Shown here: positions 8,123 to 17,912 of the stretch, in pieces | How positions within the stretch are numbered: position 1 is the first letter of the stretch | Layout of the letters: each line of letters begins with the position of its first letter | Assembly: GCA_001513425.1 (NCBI GenBank) | Contig: LFTR01000062.1 | Span: 179 to 60,585 of the forward strand | Direction of reading: 5' to 3' | Length of the DNA stretch: 60,407 bases | DNA from: Clostridiales bacterium DTU024 | Lineage (GTDB): Bacteria > Bacillota > Clostridia > Christensenellales > Aristaeellaceae | Notes under the pieces: model-generated | What the model was told of the DNA's origin: nothing | The model's database searches: none | The model's input: only the letters and a program-made list of their open reading frames with translations | Position numbers and translations under genes: made by a program

Positions 8123-9271
8123 ATGAGAACAATTGCGATTTTGGGGTCTACCGGATCCATTGGCAAGCAAGCGCTGGACGTAGCCGCTGCCTACCCTGAG
8201 GATATTAAGATAGCAGCGCTGACAGCGCATCACCGGAAGGAAGAGCTGTTTGAACAAGTGCGCCGCTTTCAGCCGCTTGCCGCCGGGCTCACATCCGGCG
8301 AAGTCACCATCCCCGACGATGTAAAATTCTGCAAATGGTACTTTGGCAAAGATGCCCTCCGGAATGTAGTTCGGGATATTCCGTCAAGCGATGTACTGGT
8401 GGCGGTCGTAGGGATGGCGTCGCTTTCCTGTGTTTTGGAGGCGCGCAAGAAGGGTAAAAGAATACTGTTGGCAAACAAGGAGACTCTGGTGGCGGGTGGT
8501 CACATCATTATGCCCCTTTGCAGGATGGATCATGACAACCCTTCACTGATTCCTGTCGACAGCGAGCACAGCGCCGTTTACCAGTGTTTGCAGGGCGCGC
8601 AAGGCAACCGCTTCAGGAGGATAATCCTCACCGCTTCCGGCGGTCCTTTCAGGACATGGACAAAAGAGCGTATGATGCAGGCACAGCCAAGCGACGCTCT
8701 CAAACATCCCAAGTGGAGCATGGGCAGCAAAATCACTATCGATTCGGCGACCATGTTTAACAAGGCCCTGGAGATTATTGAGGCAAAATGGCTGTTCGGT
8801 GCGCAGTCGCATGAGATAAGGGTGCTGATCCATCCGGAGAGTATCATTCATTCGCTGGTGGAGTTTGAGGACGGCGTACAATTGGCGCAACTGGGCACGG
8901 CCGACATGCACACGCCGATCATGTATGCGATGCAGTATCCCAAGCGGAAGCCCTCCATAAGCGGCAGACTGAAACTGGAAGATGTGGGAACGCTTTCGTT
9001 TGCGGCGCCGGATACCGAGCGCTTTCCTGCCATCACCATGGCCTATGAGGTACTGAATCTGGGTGGCATGGCTCCTTGCGTCATGAACGCCGCCAACGAA
9101 GTGGCGGTCTCACATTATCTGAAGGGACATATTTCCTTCGGGCGCATATTCGATACAGTACGGCACACACTTGACAAACTGAGCGATCTATCCGGCAGCG
9201 ACGCCGATGAAATTCTATTGGGGGACATGAAGGCGCGCGCGCAAGCCGAGCAGTATATATCCCAAAATTGA
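8123..9271 (+). CDS. dxr: 1-deoxy-D-xylulose 5-phosphate reductoisomerase
   Basis: The second step of the MEP pathway, converting DXP to MEP with NADPH. The N-terminal Rossmann motif GSTGSIGKQALDV is at residues 8-20. LLANKETLVAGG and VDSEHSAVYQCLQG carry the metal-binding Asp/Glu residues, and KITIDSATMFNKALEIIEA is the hallmark substrate region. HPESIIHSLVEF and MAYEVLNLGG complete the domain. At 382 residues it is full length. ATG 8123 follows cdsA by 4 bp. With ispG downstream it gives two of the seven MEP enzymes in this operon. Confidence 0.97.
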   Translation: MRTIAILGSTGSIGKQALDVAAAYPEDIKIAALTAHHRKEELFEQVRRFQPLAAGLTSGEVTIPDDVKFCKWYFGKDALRNVVRDIPSSDVLVAVVGMASLSCVLEARKKGKRILLANKETLVAGGHIIMPLCRMDHDNPSLIPVDSEHSAVYQCLQGAQGNRFRRIILTASGGPFRTWTKERMMQAQPSDALKHPKWSMGSKITIDSATMFNKALEIIEAKWLFGAQSHEIRVLIHPESIIHSLVEFEDGVQLAQLGTADMHTPIMYAMQYPKRKPSISGRLKLEDVGTLSFAAPDTERFPAITMAYEVLNLGGMAPCVMNAANEVAVSHYLKGHISFGRIFDTVRHTLDKLSDLSGSDADEILLGDMKARAQAEQYISQN

Positions 9272-9281
9272 CGGAGGAAAA

Positions 9282-10346
9282 ATGACTGTTATTTATGTTT
9301 TGTTGGCACTATTGATGTTCGGCATCATGATTACTGTGCATGAAGCGGGACACTTTTTTGCGGCTCGCCTTACGGGTATCCCCGTAAAGGAGTTCGCTAT
9401 CGGGTTTGGGCCGTCGATCCTTAGGTGGAATAGCAAGAAGCATGAGACGAAATTCTTCCTGCGGGCCATTCCCATGGGCGGCTATTGCATGTTCTATGCT
9501 GAAGACGATATCAAAGGCGAGGAAGAAGATGATCCGCGGGCCTTTGGCAAGTACAGCGTGGGGAAAAGGCTGATAACCATTGTTATGGGTGCCGTTATGA
9601 ACATCGTGCTGGCATTTGTGGCAGCGACCCTGTTTTTCGCGCTGTCCGGCGTTCCGACAGTTACCGGCGCCTACGAGACCGTTGTGCAGTCAGTCAATGA
9701 AAGCAGTCCCGCTCAAGCGGCAGGAATGCAGCTCGCGGACAAAATAACGGCTGTCAACGGCGTGCCGGTTACGGATAATCTATCCGCATTGCTGGACCGG
9801 TTTGGTGAAGCATCCGATGAGCCTGTGCTTATTACGGTAGCGCGCGGCACTGAATTAACGGAACTGACGGCCACACCCCTCAAAAGTGAAGATACCGGGC
9901 ACTATATGCTGGGTATCACTGTCAATGTTGGTGCGCCCGTTGTCTGGGAAAAAGGGAGTGTAGGCGAGGTCATTTCCTCCGCTTATAACGTTTGTGTCAA
10001 TGCGGCGAAAAGCGTGGTCACGGCGTTCCGCAACCTGATCTTTAGGGGCGAAGGTGCAGGAGAAGTCGCCGGGGTGGTAGGTGTAACACAGATGATCGTG
10101 GAAGAAACGCGGCAAGGCCAGTTGCAAGGTTACTTATCGATGATGATTTTTATCTCCATCAACTTGGGTATTGTTAACCTCTTTCCTTTTCCGGGACTGG
10201 ACGGCAGCCGCCTGTTGTTCCTCGTAATAGAAGCTTTGCGCGGCAAGCCCGTCAAAAAGGAAGCCTATGTGCACGCATTTGGCATGATCCTCCTGGTAGG
10301 GTTGATGCTGCTCATCACCATGCAGGACATCCTGCGCATGTTTTAG
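9282..10346 (+). CDS. rseP: Site-2 intramembrane zinc protease RseP/RasP
   Basis: A 354-residue membrane metalloprotease of the M50 family that cleaves anti-sigma factors and remnant signal peptides within the membrane. The first helix contains the zinc motif HEAGHFFAARL (about residues 20-30). A PDZ domain occupies roughly residues 115-200 (SVNESSPAQAAGMQLADKI, ITAVNGVPV). The second zinc-ligand motif appears as NLFPFPGLDGSRLLF at about 290, the Firmicute form of NxxPxxxLDG. Two further helices flank it. ATG 9282 has GGAGGAA just upstream. The dxr-rseP-ispG-polC order is conserved in Firmicutes. Confidence 0.95.
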   Translation: MTVIYVLLALLMFGIMITVHEAGHFFAARLTGIPVKEFAIGFGPSILRWNSKKHETKFFLRAIPMGGYCMFYAEDDIKGEEEDDPRAFGKYSVGKRLITIVMGAVMNIVLAFVAATLFFALSGVPTVTGAYETVVQSVNESSPAQAAGMQLADKITAVNGVPVTDNLSALLDRFGEASDEPVLITVARGTELTELTATPLKSEDTGHYMLGITVNVGAPVVWEKGSVGEVISSAYNVCVNAAKSVVTAFRNLIFRGEGAGEVAGVVGVTQMIVEETRQGQLQGYLSMMIFISINLGIVNLFPFPGLDGSRLLFLVIEALRGKPVKKEAYVHAFGMILLVGLMLLITMQDILRMF

Positions 10347-10355
10347 GGTACACCC

Positions 10356-11423
10356 ATGAAAAAAGAAGTCAGGGCAGGCGACGTTATCATCGGCGGAGCA
10401 GCACCAATCAGCGTGCAGTCGATGACCAATACCGATACCCGCAATGTGGACGCCACACTTGAGCAGATAATTCGGCTTCATGAGGCAGGGTGTGATTTGG
10501 TGCGGGTTTCCGTATATGACAATGCCTGTGCCAAAGCTGTCAGGGAATTGGTTCGGAGGAGCCCGCTGCCTCTTGTGGCGGACATTCATTTTGATTATCT
10601 GCTTGCCATCGAATCCATTGAAAACGGCATCGCCAAACTTCGGCTGAATCCCGGCAATATTGGTTCTGCGCAGAAGGTGCGAGCGGTCGCGGATGCGGCC
10701 AAAGCACACCATATCCCCATCCGTATAGGCGTTAATTCCGGTTCTGTTCCCAAGGAAATACTGCTTAGGGACGGCGGGGTTACAGCCCGGGGATTGGTGG
10801 ACAGCGCGGCAAGCCATGTGCGTCTGCTGGAAAAAAGCGGCTTTTACGACATCATCATCTCCATAAAATCAAGTGACGTTTTGTCCATGGTGACGGCTTG
10901 CCGCCTGGCCGACAAGACTTTTGATTATCCCCTGCACCTTGGTGTGACGGAGGCGGGCCTGCCCGGTCAAGGGACCATAAAATCCGCCATTGGCATTGGT
11001 GCTTTGCTGCTGGACGGCATCGGAAACACTATACGCGTTTCACTGTCAGGTTCGCCCATCCCCGAAGCCGCGGCGGCTATCAGCATTTTGCGCGCTCTTA
11101 ATCTCAGACCGGGCATTCAGCTTATTTCCTGTCCTACCTGCGGCAGAACTCAAATCGATGTGGCCGGAATTGCGGCGGAGCTGGAGAAGAGAACGGCGCA
11201 TATCAAGCGCCCGCTAAAAGTAGCCGTCATGGGATGCGTTGTGAACGGCCCGGGCGAAGCACAGGAGGCGGATATCGCCATTTGCGGCGGAAAGAACAGT
11301 GGTGCGCTGTATGTCAAAGGGCAGTTTATCAAGAGGATCACAGGCGATTACGCGGATGAAATCATGATAGCCATGGAAAACTGCGAGCGGATGGAAAAGG
11401 AGGAAGAAAGTGGCGACCAATGA
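10356..11423 (+). CDS. ispG: 4-hydroxy-3-methylbut-2-enyl diphosphate synthase (flavodoxin/ferredoxin)
   Basis: A 355-residue enzyme of the MEP pathway (GcpE) that reductively opens the cyclodiphosphate ring using a 4Fe-4S cluster. The TIM-barrel half carries PISVQSMTNTDTRNVDATLEQI and LVADIHFDY. The C-terminal half carries the cluster ligands in SCPTCGRTQ and MGCVVNGPGEA, followed by the typical DIAICGGK. Its 3' end overlaps the polC start by 14 bp. In an anaerobe the reductant is probably ferredoxin; that is a family-based inference, consistent with the ferredoxin-using Rnf complex nearby. Confidence 0.97.
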   Translation: MKKEVRAGDVIIGGAAPISVQSMTNTDTRNVDATLEQIIRLHEAGCDLVRVSVYDNACAKAVRELVRRSPLPLVADIHFDYLLAIESIENGIAKLRLNPGNIGSAQKVRAVADAAKAHHIPIRIGVNSGSVPKEILLRDGGVTARGLVDSAASHVRLLEKSGFYDIIISIKSSDVLSMVTACRLADKTFDYPLHLGVTEAGLPGQGTIKSAIGIGALLLDGIGNTIRVSLSGSPIPEAAAAISILRALNLRPGIQLISCPTCGRTQIDVAGIAAELEKRTAHIKRPLKVAVMGCVVNGPGEAQEADIAICGGKNSGALYVKGQFIKRITGDYADEIMIAMENCERMEKEEESGDQ

Positions 11424-14400
11424 AATGTTGTCCGCCATTTTCAGGGACTATCCGGACTTAGCCGACCGTCTGCAGATTGAAAAAGTATATTACGATAAGC
11501 AAAAGCGCCACGCGACTGTTTTGCTTCTGTCCGATGAACCCATTGGCGAAACGGTCTTTTTGGGTATCCGGAAAACGCTGATGAAATTGCTCCCCGGCAT
11601 TCGCGTGTCGCTGCGCACTGCCGCGCCTTCGGCTGCGCAGGAAATGCTGGAGGAACCCTCTAAGTATTCGGAAATCTTCTGCGCGCTTTTGAAGCGCAAA
11701 CACCCCGCTGTCAGTTCATGGGTACAAGAGATCAAGTGGCTTGCTGAAAAGGATGCCATTGTGTTGGAAATGCCGGATGAATTTGCGCTGGCATACATGC
11801 GCGCCAACAGCGCTCAGGACGTCATTGTCACGGCCATATATGATATTTTCCGCGTGAAGCCGCCGGTTGTGTTACGCCTGCGTGACGATGTGCAGGAAAG
11901 GATGCGGCGTATTGAAGAAACGCGCGATCGTGAACAGGAGAAGCGTCAAGAATCGGCACCAGCCCAGCATTCAGAAGGCACGAAGCAAGGTGCGGGCAAG
12001 AAGAAAAAGGCAGAAAGCGGACGTATTCTGGGCAGAGTCATTAAGGATGCTTGTGTGGACATTGGTACCCTGAGCGAAAGTTCGGGGACGGTTTGTGTGC
12101 AGGGGAAAGTGCTGGCCGTTGAGAGGAAAGACATCAAAGGCAAAGTAATGGTGCTCATGAGTTTTATCCTCAACGACTCAACGGGCAGCATCAAGTGCAA
12201 AATATTCCTGCGTTATCGCAGATGGATGGGGAAAAACGGCGGCGAAGCTGCCGCGCCCACACAGGAAGAGGTCGCTGTCGTCGAAAAGGTCATCAAACAG
12301 ATCAGAAGCGGCGAAGGTATCAAGGTGCGGGGTTCCGTCGAGCGGGACTCGTTTGACAAGGATATCGTGCTGATGGTGAAAGACCTGATGGGGCACGCGC
12401 TCATAAAGCGTGAGGATAAAAGCGAATCAAAGCGCATCGAGCTGCATGCGCACACTCAGATGAGCAATATGGACGCGACCGTATCCGCGCGCGACCTCAT
12501 CAGCCGTGCGGCCGGTTGGGGCCACGAAGCTGTCGCTATAACGGACAGCGGCGTCGTTCAGGCGTATCCCGATGCTTTCGCGGCCGCGAAGGAATTTGGC
12601 ATCAAGCTCTTGCCGGGCATGGAAGCGTACATGATCGATCAGGGCAGCGCCGTTAATAACGCCGACGGTCGATCGCTGGATGCACCCGTCGTCGTACTGG
12701 ACGTAGAGACGACCGGTCTCAATACGCGGCAGGACCGCATCATCGAGGTAGGCGCGGTACGCATAAAGGGCGGAGAAATCATCGAAACATTCGAATCCAT
12801 GGTTAATCCTGGCGTACCGCTTCCGCAGGAGATCATTCGTATTACCGGTATTACCGACCAGATGTTGATTGATGCGCCTTCGGTTGCCCAAGTACTGCCA
12901 AGACTTATGGATTTCATTGGCGATTGTCCGGTTGCGGCGCATAACGCCAAATTTGACGGCGGAATGCTTAACAGTGAATTGGCGCGCATCGGCAGGCAAT
13001 ACGATGCCCCGCTCATTGATACGTTGGTGATGGCGCAAAAACTGTACCCATCTTTATCGCGCTATCGCTTGGCATCCGTTTGTAAGCACTTGGGGGTTTC
13101 ACTCAAAAATGCCCACCGAGCCGTACATGATGCCAAGGCGACCGCAGAATGCCTGGCTATTATGCTTCACCAACTGAAGGAAAGGGGCATAGAAACGCTG
13201 GATGATATCGACAAGACTGTCTCGGGCTATGCGAAAACAAACCGCATGCACGTTGTGTTGTTGGCGGTGTCGCAGCAAGGCATTCACAACATCAATAAAT
13301 TGGTATCTCTGTCGCATCTGGAATATTTCAACCGCGTACCAACCATACCACGGGATCTGATCAAGAAGCATCGTGAAGGGCTGTTGATCGGCTCTGCGTG
13401 CGAAGAGGGTGAGATCTTTCAAGCGGTGCTGGAGAGGGAAAACCCGGAAGCACTCAAAAAGAAAGTCGCTTTTTACGATTATCTGGAAGTACAGCCCAAT
13501 GGCAATCACGCCATTCTACTGCATGGGAGCATGGTGAAAGACGAACGGGAATTGGAGAAGATTAACAAAGATATTGTCCGACTTGGCGATATGTACGATA
13601 AACCGGTGGTGGCTACAGGCGACGTTCATTTCCTGGAGCCCGAAGAAAGCGTTTATCGTTCGGTTCTGCAATTCAAACAGAATATCAGGACCTATGATGT
13701 TCAGCCGACCCTTCACTTTAGGACAACGGAAGAGATGTTAGCTGAATTTGCTTTCCTGGGTGATGAAAAGGCAAAGGAAATCGTCATCGACAATCCGAAG
13801 AAGATCGCCGCATTGGCGGGGGAGATGTCTTTGTACCCCCGGCATCCGGAAAACAAAACCACCTTTTCTCCGGTCTGGGACACTGCGGCCGATGATATAC
13901 GCGCTATGGCTACCAATCGCGCACATGAACTTTACGGCGACGCTTTGCCGGAATTGGTGGACAAGCGGCTGCAAAAGGAACTGACCGCGATTATCGGGTA
14001 CGGCTATGCCACGCTGTACAGTATTGCCCATATGCTGGTGCTAAAATCCCTTGAAAACGGGTACCTGGTAGGCAGCCGCGGATCTGTGGGATCCTCCTTT
14101 GTGGCCACACTGTGTGAGATTACCGAAGTAAACCCCTTGCCCGCTCATTACCGCTGCTCTGTTTGCCGCATGGCGCATTTTGATGTTCCCAAGCAATACA
14201 AGGTAGGTGTTGACTTGCCGCCAAAAAAATGTGAGATATGCGGCGAAGACATGGTGCGGGATGGTTTTGACATACCATTTGAAGTGTTCCTGGGTTTTAA
14301 GGGCGATAAAGTTCCCGATATCGATCTCAATTTTTCCGGAGAATATCAGGCTAGGGCTCATGCCTATGTGGAAGAACTCTTTGGCAAAGGCTATGTATTC

Positions 14401-15741
14401 CGCGCCGGAACCATTGGCACCTTGCAGGAAAAAACCGCCTACGGGCTTGTACTCAAATACTTGGAGGAAACCAACAAGCAAGCTTCCAATGCGGAAATCG
14501 CCAGGCTTGCACAAGGGTGTGTTGGTGTCAAGCGTACCACCGGGCAGCATCCCGGAGGCATTGTGGTACTGCCCAAAGGCTATGATATCGCGCAGTTCAC
14601 CGCTGTTCAACATCCTGCGGATGACCAGGACAAGGGAACCGTTACGACGCATTATGACTTCAACTCCATGCATGATATATTGGTGAAGCTGGATATCCTG
14701 GGCCATGACGATCCCACCATCATCCACTATCTGGAACAACTTACGGGCATCCGCTATAGGGATATCCCGCTTAATGATCAAAAGGTGATGTCTCTGTTCA
14801 CATCTCCCGAGGCGCTGAGTGTTTCTGCCGAGCAAATCGGATGCGATACGGGTACGTTGGGCGTCCCGGAATTTGGCACTTCTTTTGTCAGGCAGATGCT
14901 GGCCGATACCAAGCCTGTCACCATGGAAGAACTAGTGCGCATATCCGGATTGTCGCATGGTACGGACGTGTGGTTGGGGAACGCGAAGGATTTGATATTG
15001 AGCGGAACGGCGCAACTGAAAGACTGTATATGCATTCGCGACGATATCATGAACTATTTGATTTCGGTTGGCATGCCCGCCAAGGAGGCGTTTGACATTA
15101 TGGAAAACGTGCGCAAAGGCAAGAAGCTGCAGCCGGGTATGCGCATGGAAAATGCCATGAAGGAGAACGGGGTTCCCCAGTGGTTTATCGAAAGCTGCAG
15201 GAAGATAGGCTATCTTTTTCCCAAGGGACATGCCGTTGCTTACGTTACAATGGCGCTCAGGATTGCATGGTTCAAAGTCTATTACCCGCTTGAGTACTAT
15301 GCCGCTTACTTTTCGGTGCGCGCCGTGGGGTTCGATTCCGCCACGATGATAGCGCCGCCCCATTATCTGCGCCAAATGCTGGAGGAACTAAGTGCCATTG
15401 ACGCCAAAGACCAAAAAGGCAAGGAAAAGGACGAGATCATCGCGTTGGAAGTAGTACTGGAGATGAACGCGCGTGGATATCAGTTTCTGCCGGTTGATCT
15501 GTATAAGAGCGATGTGGACAAGTTTGTTATCGAGGGAAGCGCGCTGCGCAGCCCATTTACCTCCCTGTCGGGCTTCGGGGTGGCGGCCGCGGAGTCGATT
15601 GTAGAAACGAGAGACAAGCCTTTTTTGTCGCTTGAGGATCTCAAAAACCGGACCAAAGCGAATACGTCCGTTATTGAATCTCTCAAGGCCTGCGGAGCAC
15701 TCAATGGCATTGCCGACAGCAACCAAATGAGTTTCTTTTAG
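11410..15741 (+). CDS. polC: DNA polymerase III subunit alpha, Gram-positive type (PolC)
   Basis: The replicative polymerase with built-in proofreading, 1443 residues. Domains in order: N-terminal domain and OB fold (to about 335); first part of PHP (IELHAHTQMSNMDATVS, about 342); inserted DEDD 3'-5' exonuclease (VLDVETTGLNTRQDRIIEVG, about 430, and AHNAKFDGGML); the rest of PHP; palm with DIDLNFSGEYQ (about 968), preceded by a zinc-binding CSVC...CEICGED region (about 914-945); thumb and fingers to the C-terminus. GTG 11410 follows AGGAAG and overlaps ispG by 14 bp. The exonuclease inside PHP separates PolC from DnaE. No terminator is obvious after the stop. Confidence 0.98.
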   Translation: MATNEMLSAIFRDYPDLADRLQIEKVYYDKQKRHATVLLLSDEPIGETVFLGIRKTLMKLLPGIRVSLRTAAPSAAQEMLEEPSKYSEIFCALLKRKHPAVSSWVQEIKWLAEKDAIVLEMPDEFALAYMRANSAQDVIVTAIYDIFRVKPPVVLRLRDDVQERMRRIEETRDREQEKRQESAPAQHSEGTKQGAGKKKKAESGRILGRVIKDACVDIGTLSESSGTVCVQGKVLAVERKDIKGKVMVLMSFILNDSTGSIKCKIFLRYRRWMGKNGGEAAAPTQEEVAVVEKVIKQIRSGEGIKVRGSVERDSFDKDIVLMVKDLMGHALIKREDKSESKRIELHAHTQMSNMDATVSARDLISRAAGWGHEAVAITDSGVVQAYPDAFAAAKEFGIKLLPGMEAYMIDQGSAVNNADGRSLDAPVVVLDVETTGLNTRQDRIIEVGAVRIKGGEIIETFESMVNPGVPLPQEIIRITGITDQMLIDAPSVAQVLPRLMDFIGDCPVAAHNAKFDGGMLNSELARIGRQYDAPLIDTLVMAQKLYPSLSRYRLASVCKHLGVSLKNAHRAVHDAKATAECLAIMLHQLKERGIETLDDIDKTVSGYAKTNRMHVVLLAVSQQGIHNINKLVSLSHLEYFNRVPTIPRDLIKKHREGLLIGSACEEGEIFQAVLERENPEALKKKVAFYDYLEVQPNGNHAILLHGSMVKDERELEKINKDIVRLGDMYDKPVVATGDVHFLEPEESVYRSVLQFKQNIRTYDVQPTLHFRTTEEMLAEFAFLGDEKAKEIVIDNPKKIAALAGEMSLYPRHPENKTTFSPVWDTAADDIRAMATNRAHELYGDALPELVDKRLQKELTAIIGYGYATLYSIAHMLVLKSLENGYLVGSRGSVGSSFVATLCEITEVNPLPAHYRCSVCRMAHFDVPKQYKVGVDLPPKKCEICGEDMVRDGFDIPFEVFLGFKGDKVPDIDLNFSGEYQARAHAYVEELFGKGYVFRAGTIGTLQEKTAYGLVLKYLEETNKQASNAEIARLAQGCVGVKRTTGQHPGGIVVLPKGYDIAQFTAVQHPADDQDKGTVTTHYDFNSMHDILVKLDILGHDDPTIIHYLEQLTGIRYRDIPLNDQKVMSLFTSPEALSVSAEQIGCDTGTLGVPEFGTSFVRQMLADTKPVTMEELVRISGLSHGTDVWLGNAKDLILSGTAQLKDCICIRDDIMNYLISVGMPAKEAFDIMENVRKGKKLQPGMRMENAMKENGVPQWFIESCRKIGYLFPKGHAVAYVTMALRIAWFKVYYPLEYYAAYFSVRAVGFDSATMIAPPHYLRQMLEELSAIDAKDQKGKEKDEIIALEVVLEMNARGYQFLPVDLYKSDVDKFVIEGSALRSPFTSLSGFGVAAAESIVETRDKPFLSLEDLKNRTKANTSVIESLKACGALNGIADSNQMSFF

Positions 15742-15779
15742 CAAATATCGGACTCTCCAATACCTTGCGTCCATATAGC

Positions 15780-15808
15780 TTGTGTTCCGCTATTGGCTGT
15801 GGTATAAT
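15780..15808 (+). promoter_or_regulatory. Extended -10 promoter of the rimP-nusA-infB operon
   Basis: TTGTGT (15780-15785), 17-bp spacer, TATAAT (15803-15808), with TGG directly before the -10 giving the extended -10 form. It precedes rimP by about 127 bp and is one of the best promoter matches in the window. Confidence 0.75.
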
Positions 15809-15814
15809 CTCCAT

Positions 15815-15934
15815 GTATCTCAATGAAGGAAGAAGGGTTTACTGAAGAGTGGGTGCTGCGTACGGCGGAGGCAAAGCTTCTTTCTTTGTTCCTTCCCCAA
15901 AGCGGCATATGCCCGCTCTTTGTATTTGTAGAGA
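15815..15934 (+). promoter_or_regulatory. Roughly 120-nt 5' leader of rimP-nusA operon
   Basis: The predicted transcript has a long untranslated leader. Near its 3' end CAAAGCGG (about 15898-15905) can pair with CCGCTCTTTG (about 15913-15922) through a small internal bulge, just upstream of rimP, whose ribosome site (GTAGAGA) is weak. A structured leader is plausible because this operon encodes NusA, and autoregulation of nusA operons is known in other bacteria. I recognise no Rfam family here. Confidence 0.35.
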
Positions 15935-16441
15935 ATGGTGAAATTGTACAAGAAAAGTGTCATCACGGACATTGAAAGGCTCGCACTGGCGCAGGCGGTC
16001 GACATGGGGTACGAGCTGGTCGAAGCCGTCATCGATAAAGAAAGTGCGGGCAATTACCTGCGTTTCTACATCGACAAAGAAGGTGGTATCTCGCTGGACG
16101 ATTGCGAAAAGTATCATGTGGCTATTCAGCCCAAAGTGGAGCATTTCGAGTATGACTTTCTGGAAGTCTGCTCGCCCGGCGTGGACAGGCCCATCAAGAC
16201 GCAGCGGGACGCGCAGAAGGCCAAGGGCAAGCTGGTGGAGATCAAGCTCTACAAGCCCCGAAACGGAAGAAAAGTCATGAATGGCATTTTCGATCTCTTG
16301 GATGAACAAGGATATCACATTATGCAGGGTTCGCAAGAAGTGGTGATTCCCTCAAGTGAGGTGGCAATCGCCCGCCCGGTACCCAATTTAGACGGTCTGA
16401 AAGAAGCAGCATTAGAATCACTGGAGGATGAATCGACATGA
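15935..16441 (+). CDS. rimP: Ribosome maturation factor RimP
   Basis: A 168-residue factor for 30S subunit assembly. It has the N-terminal alpha/beta domain (ALAQAVDMGYELVEAVIDKE, LRFYIDKEGGISLDDCEK) and the family motif FLEVCSPGVDRPIKTQRD, followed by an SH3-like C-terminal domain (KGKLVEIKLYKP). The start at ATG 15935 gives a normal length. The stop overlaps nusA as ATGA. It is the first gene of the conserved rimP-nusA-ylxR-ylxQ-infB-rbfA operon. Confidence 0.94.
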   Translation: MVKLYKKSVITDIERLALAQAVDMGYELVEAVIDKESAGNYLRFYIDKEGGISLDDCEKYHVAIQPKVEHFEYDFLEVCSPGVDRPIKTQRDAQKAKGKLVEIKLYKPRNGRKVMNGIFDLLDEQGYHIMQGSQEVVIPSSEVAIARPVPNLDGLKEAALESLEDEST

Positions 16442-17616
16442 AGAAGGAAAAACCGGATTTGCTCGATGCCATTTCGTTGCTTGCCCGCGAAAAAGATATC
16501 GATGAAGCCATATTGATCGACACCATCGAAGATGCCCTGAAGGTTGCGTATCGACGCAACAACAGAACCAGCCCGTTGGCGCACCAAAATCTGACCGTGC
16601 GCCTCTCCCGCAAGCAGGGGGTAGAAGTGCTGGCGCGCAAAGTTGTAGTAGACGATGTGGAAGACGTCGAGACACAAATTTCGCTTCAGGACGCGCGGGA
16701 CATCCGCAGCGGTTACGAATTGGGCGACATTGTGGAAATCGACGTGACGCCGGCGGATTTTGGTCGCGTCGCGGCCCAGACTGCCAAACAGATGCTGGTG
16801 CAGCGGATCCGTGAAGCCGAGCGCGGCAAGATCTACGATGAGTATATCGAAAAGGAGCAGGAGATCCTGACGGCCATCGTCCAGCGTGTGGAACCCAAAG
16901 CCGTGTACGTGGAATTGGGGCGCACGGAAGGCGTTATGGAATCAAGCGAGTTTATGCCGGGCGAAGAATACCGCGAGAATGACCATATCAAGGTCTATGT
17001 GCTCAAAGTACACGGCAGCAAAACAGAATCCTCCCGCAATCCTCAGGTGTATGTCAGCCGCGTTCATCCAGGCCTGGTCAAACGATTGTTTGAGATGGAA
17101 GTCCCGGAGATCGCGACAGGTATCGTTCAAATCAAGTCGATCGCGCGCGAAGCGGGTAGCCGCACTAAAATTGCCGTTTACTCCAATGAACCTATGATCG
17201 ATCCGGTCGGTGCGTGCGTCGGGCCGCGTGGCAGCCGCGTGGAAAAGGTCGTCAACGAACTCAAGAACGAGAAGATCGACATCATCAAGTGGTCGCCCGA
17301 CCCTGCGGAGTTTGTGGCGAATGCTCTCAACCCCGCGCATGTCGTCAGCGTGTTCATTTCCGAAGGCGAAAAAATCTGCCGCGTGGTGGTGCCGGATATG
17401 CAGTTATCCCTGGCGATCGGCAAAGAAGGACAAAACGCGCGGTTGGCAGCCAAACTGACAGGGTGGAAGATAGACATTAAGTCTGAATCGCAAATCAATG
17501 CCCTGATGGAAGAGCAGGGAATCGATCCCAACGCCATTCCGCTGGAAAACGAGGCGGAAAATTATCCGGACGAAGACTACGGTGAAGAATGGGTCGAAGC
17601 GCCTGAAGAAATCTAG
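16438..17616 (+). CDS. nusA: Transcription termination/antitermination factor NusA
   Basis: A 392-residue RNA polymerase-associated factor that modulates pausing and termination. N-terminal domain: LLDAISLLAREKDIDEAILI, contacting RNA polymerase. S1 domain: about residues 135-200 (GKIYDEYIEKEQEILTAIVQ, KAVYVELGRTEGVM). Two KH domains follow with GACVGPRGSRVEKVV and LAIGKEGQNARLAAKLTG. The C-terminus is short and acidic, as in Firmicutes, without the extra repeats of E. coli NusA. Confidence 0.97.
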   Translation: MKKEKPDLLDAISLLAREKDIDEAILIDTIEDALKVAYRRNNRTSPLAHQNLTVRLSRKQGVEVLARKVVVDDVEDVETQISLQDARDIRSGYELGDIVEIDVTPADFGRVAAQTAKQMLVQRIREAERGKIYDEYIEKEQEILTAIVQRVEPKAVYVELGRTEGVMESSEFMPGEEYRENDHIKVYVLKVHGSKTESSRNPQVYVSRVHPGLVKRLFEMEVPEIATGIVQIKSIAREAGSRTKIAVYSNEPMIDPVGACVGPRGSRVEKVVNELKNEKIDIIKWSPDPAEFVANALNPAHVVSVFISEGEKICRVVVPDMQLSLAIGKEGQNARLAAKLTGWKIDIKSESQINALMEEQGIDPNAIPLENEAENYPDEDYGEEWVEAPEEI

Positions 17617-17633
17617 GAAAAGGGAGCCAATTG

Positions 17634-17912
17634 ATGCCGAAGAAAATCCCGATGCGCATGTGCGTTGGATGTCGAGAGATGAGGCCTAAAAAAGAGCTGA
17701 TTCGTATTGTTCGCTCCCCCGAAGGTGAGATATCCATCGACATGAAGGGAAAAAAGTCTGGACGAGGCGCCTACATTTGTTATAATGAGCAGTGTCTGGC
17801 GCGGGCACTCAAGCAAAAGCAGCTTGATCGCGCTCTGGAGTGCGCCATCAGCGGCGATATTGCGCAGACGCTCACCGACAGCATAAAGAAAGCGAGGCCA
17901 AGCGATGATTGA
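17634..17912 (+). CDS. ylxR: YlxR/RnpM family RNA-binding protein (DUF448)
   Basis: A 92-residue protein with the diagnostic MRMCVGCREMRPKKELIRIV motif at the N-terminus, GRGAYIC in the middle and a short C-terminal helix. In B. subtilis this family has been linked to RNase P modulation (RnpM) and RNA binding. ATG 17634 is chosen because AGGGAG at 17621-17626 lies 7 bp upstream; TTG 17631 is in frame. The end overlaps the next gene by 8 bp. Confidence 0.92.
   Translation: MPKKIPMRMCVGCREMRPKKELIRIVRSPEGEISIDMKGKKSGRGAYICYNEQCLARALKQKQLDRALECAISGDIAQTLTDSIKKARPSDD

Noticed and set aside
12427..14835. Long minus-strand frames of 200-264 codons opposite polC
   Set aside because: PolC motifs are continuous on the plus strand; the antisense frames have no recognisable domains or ribosome sites.
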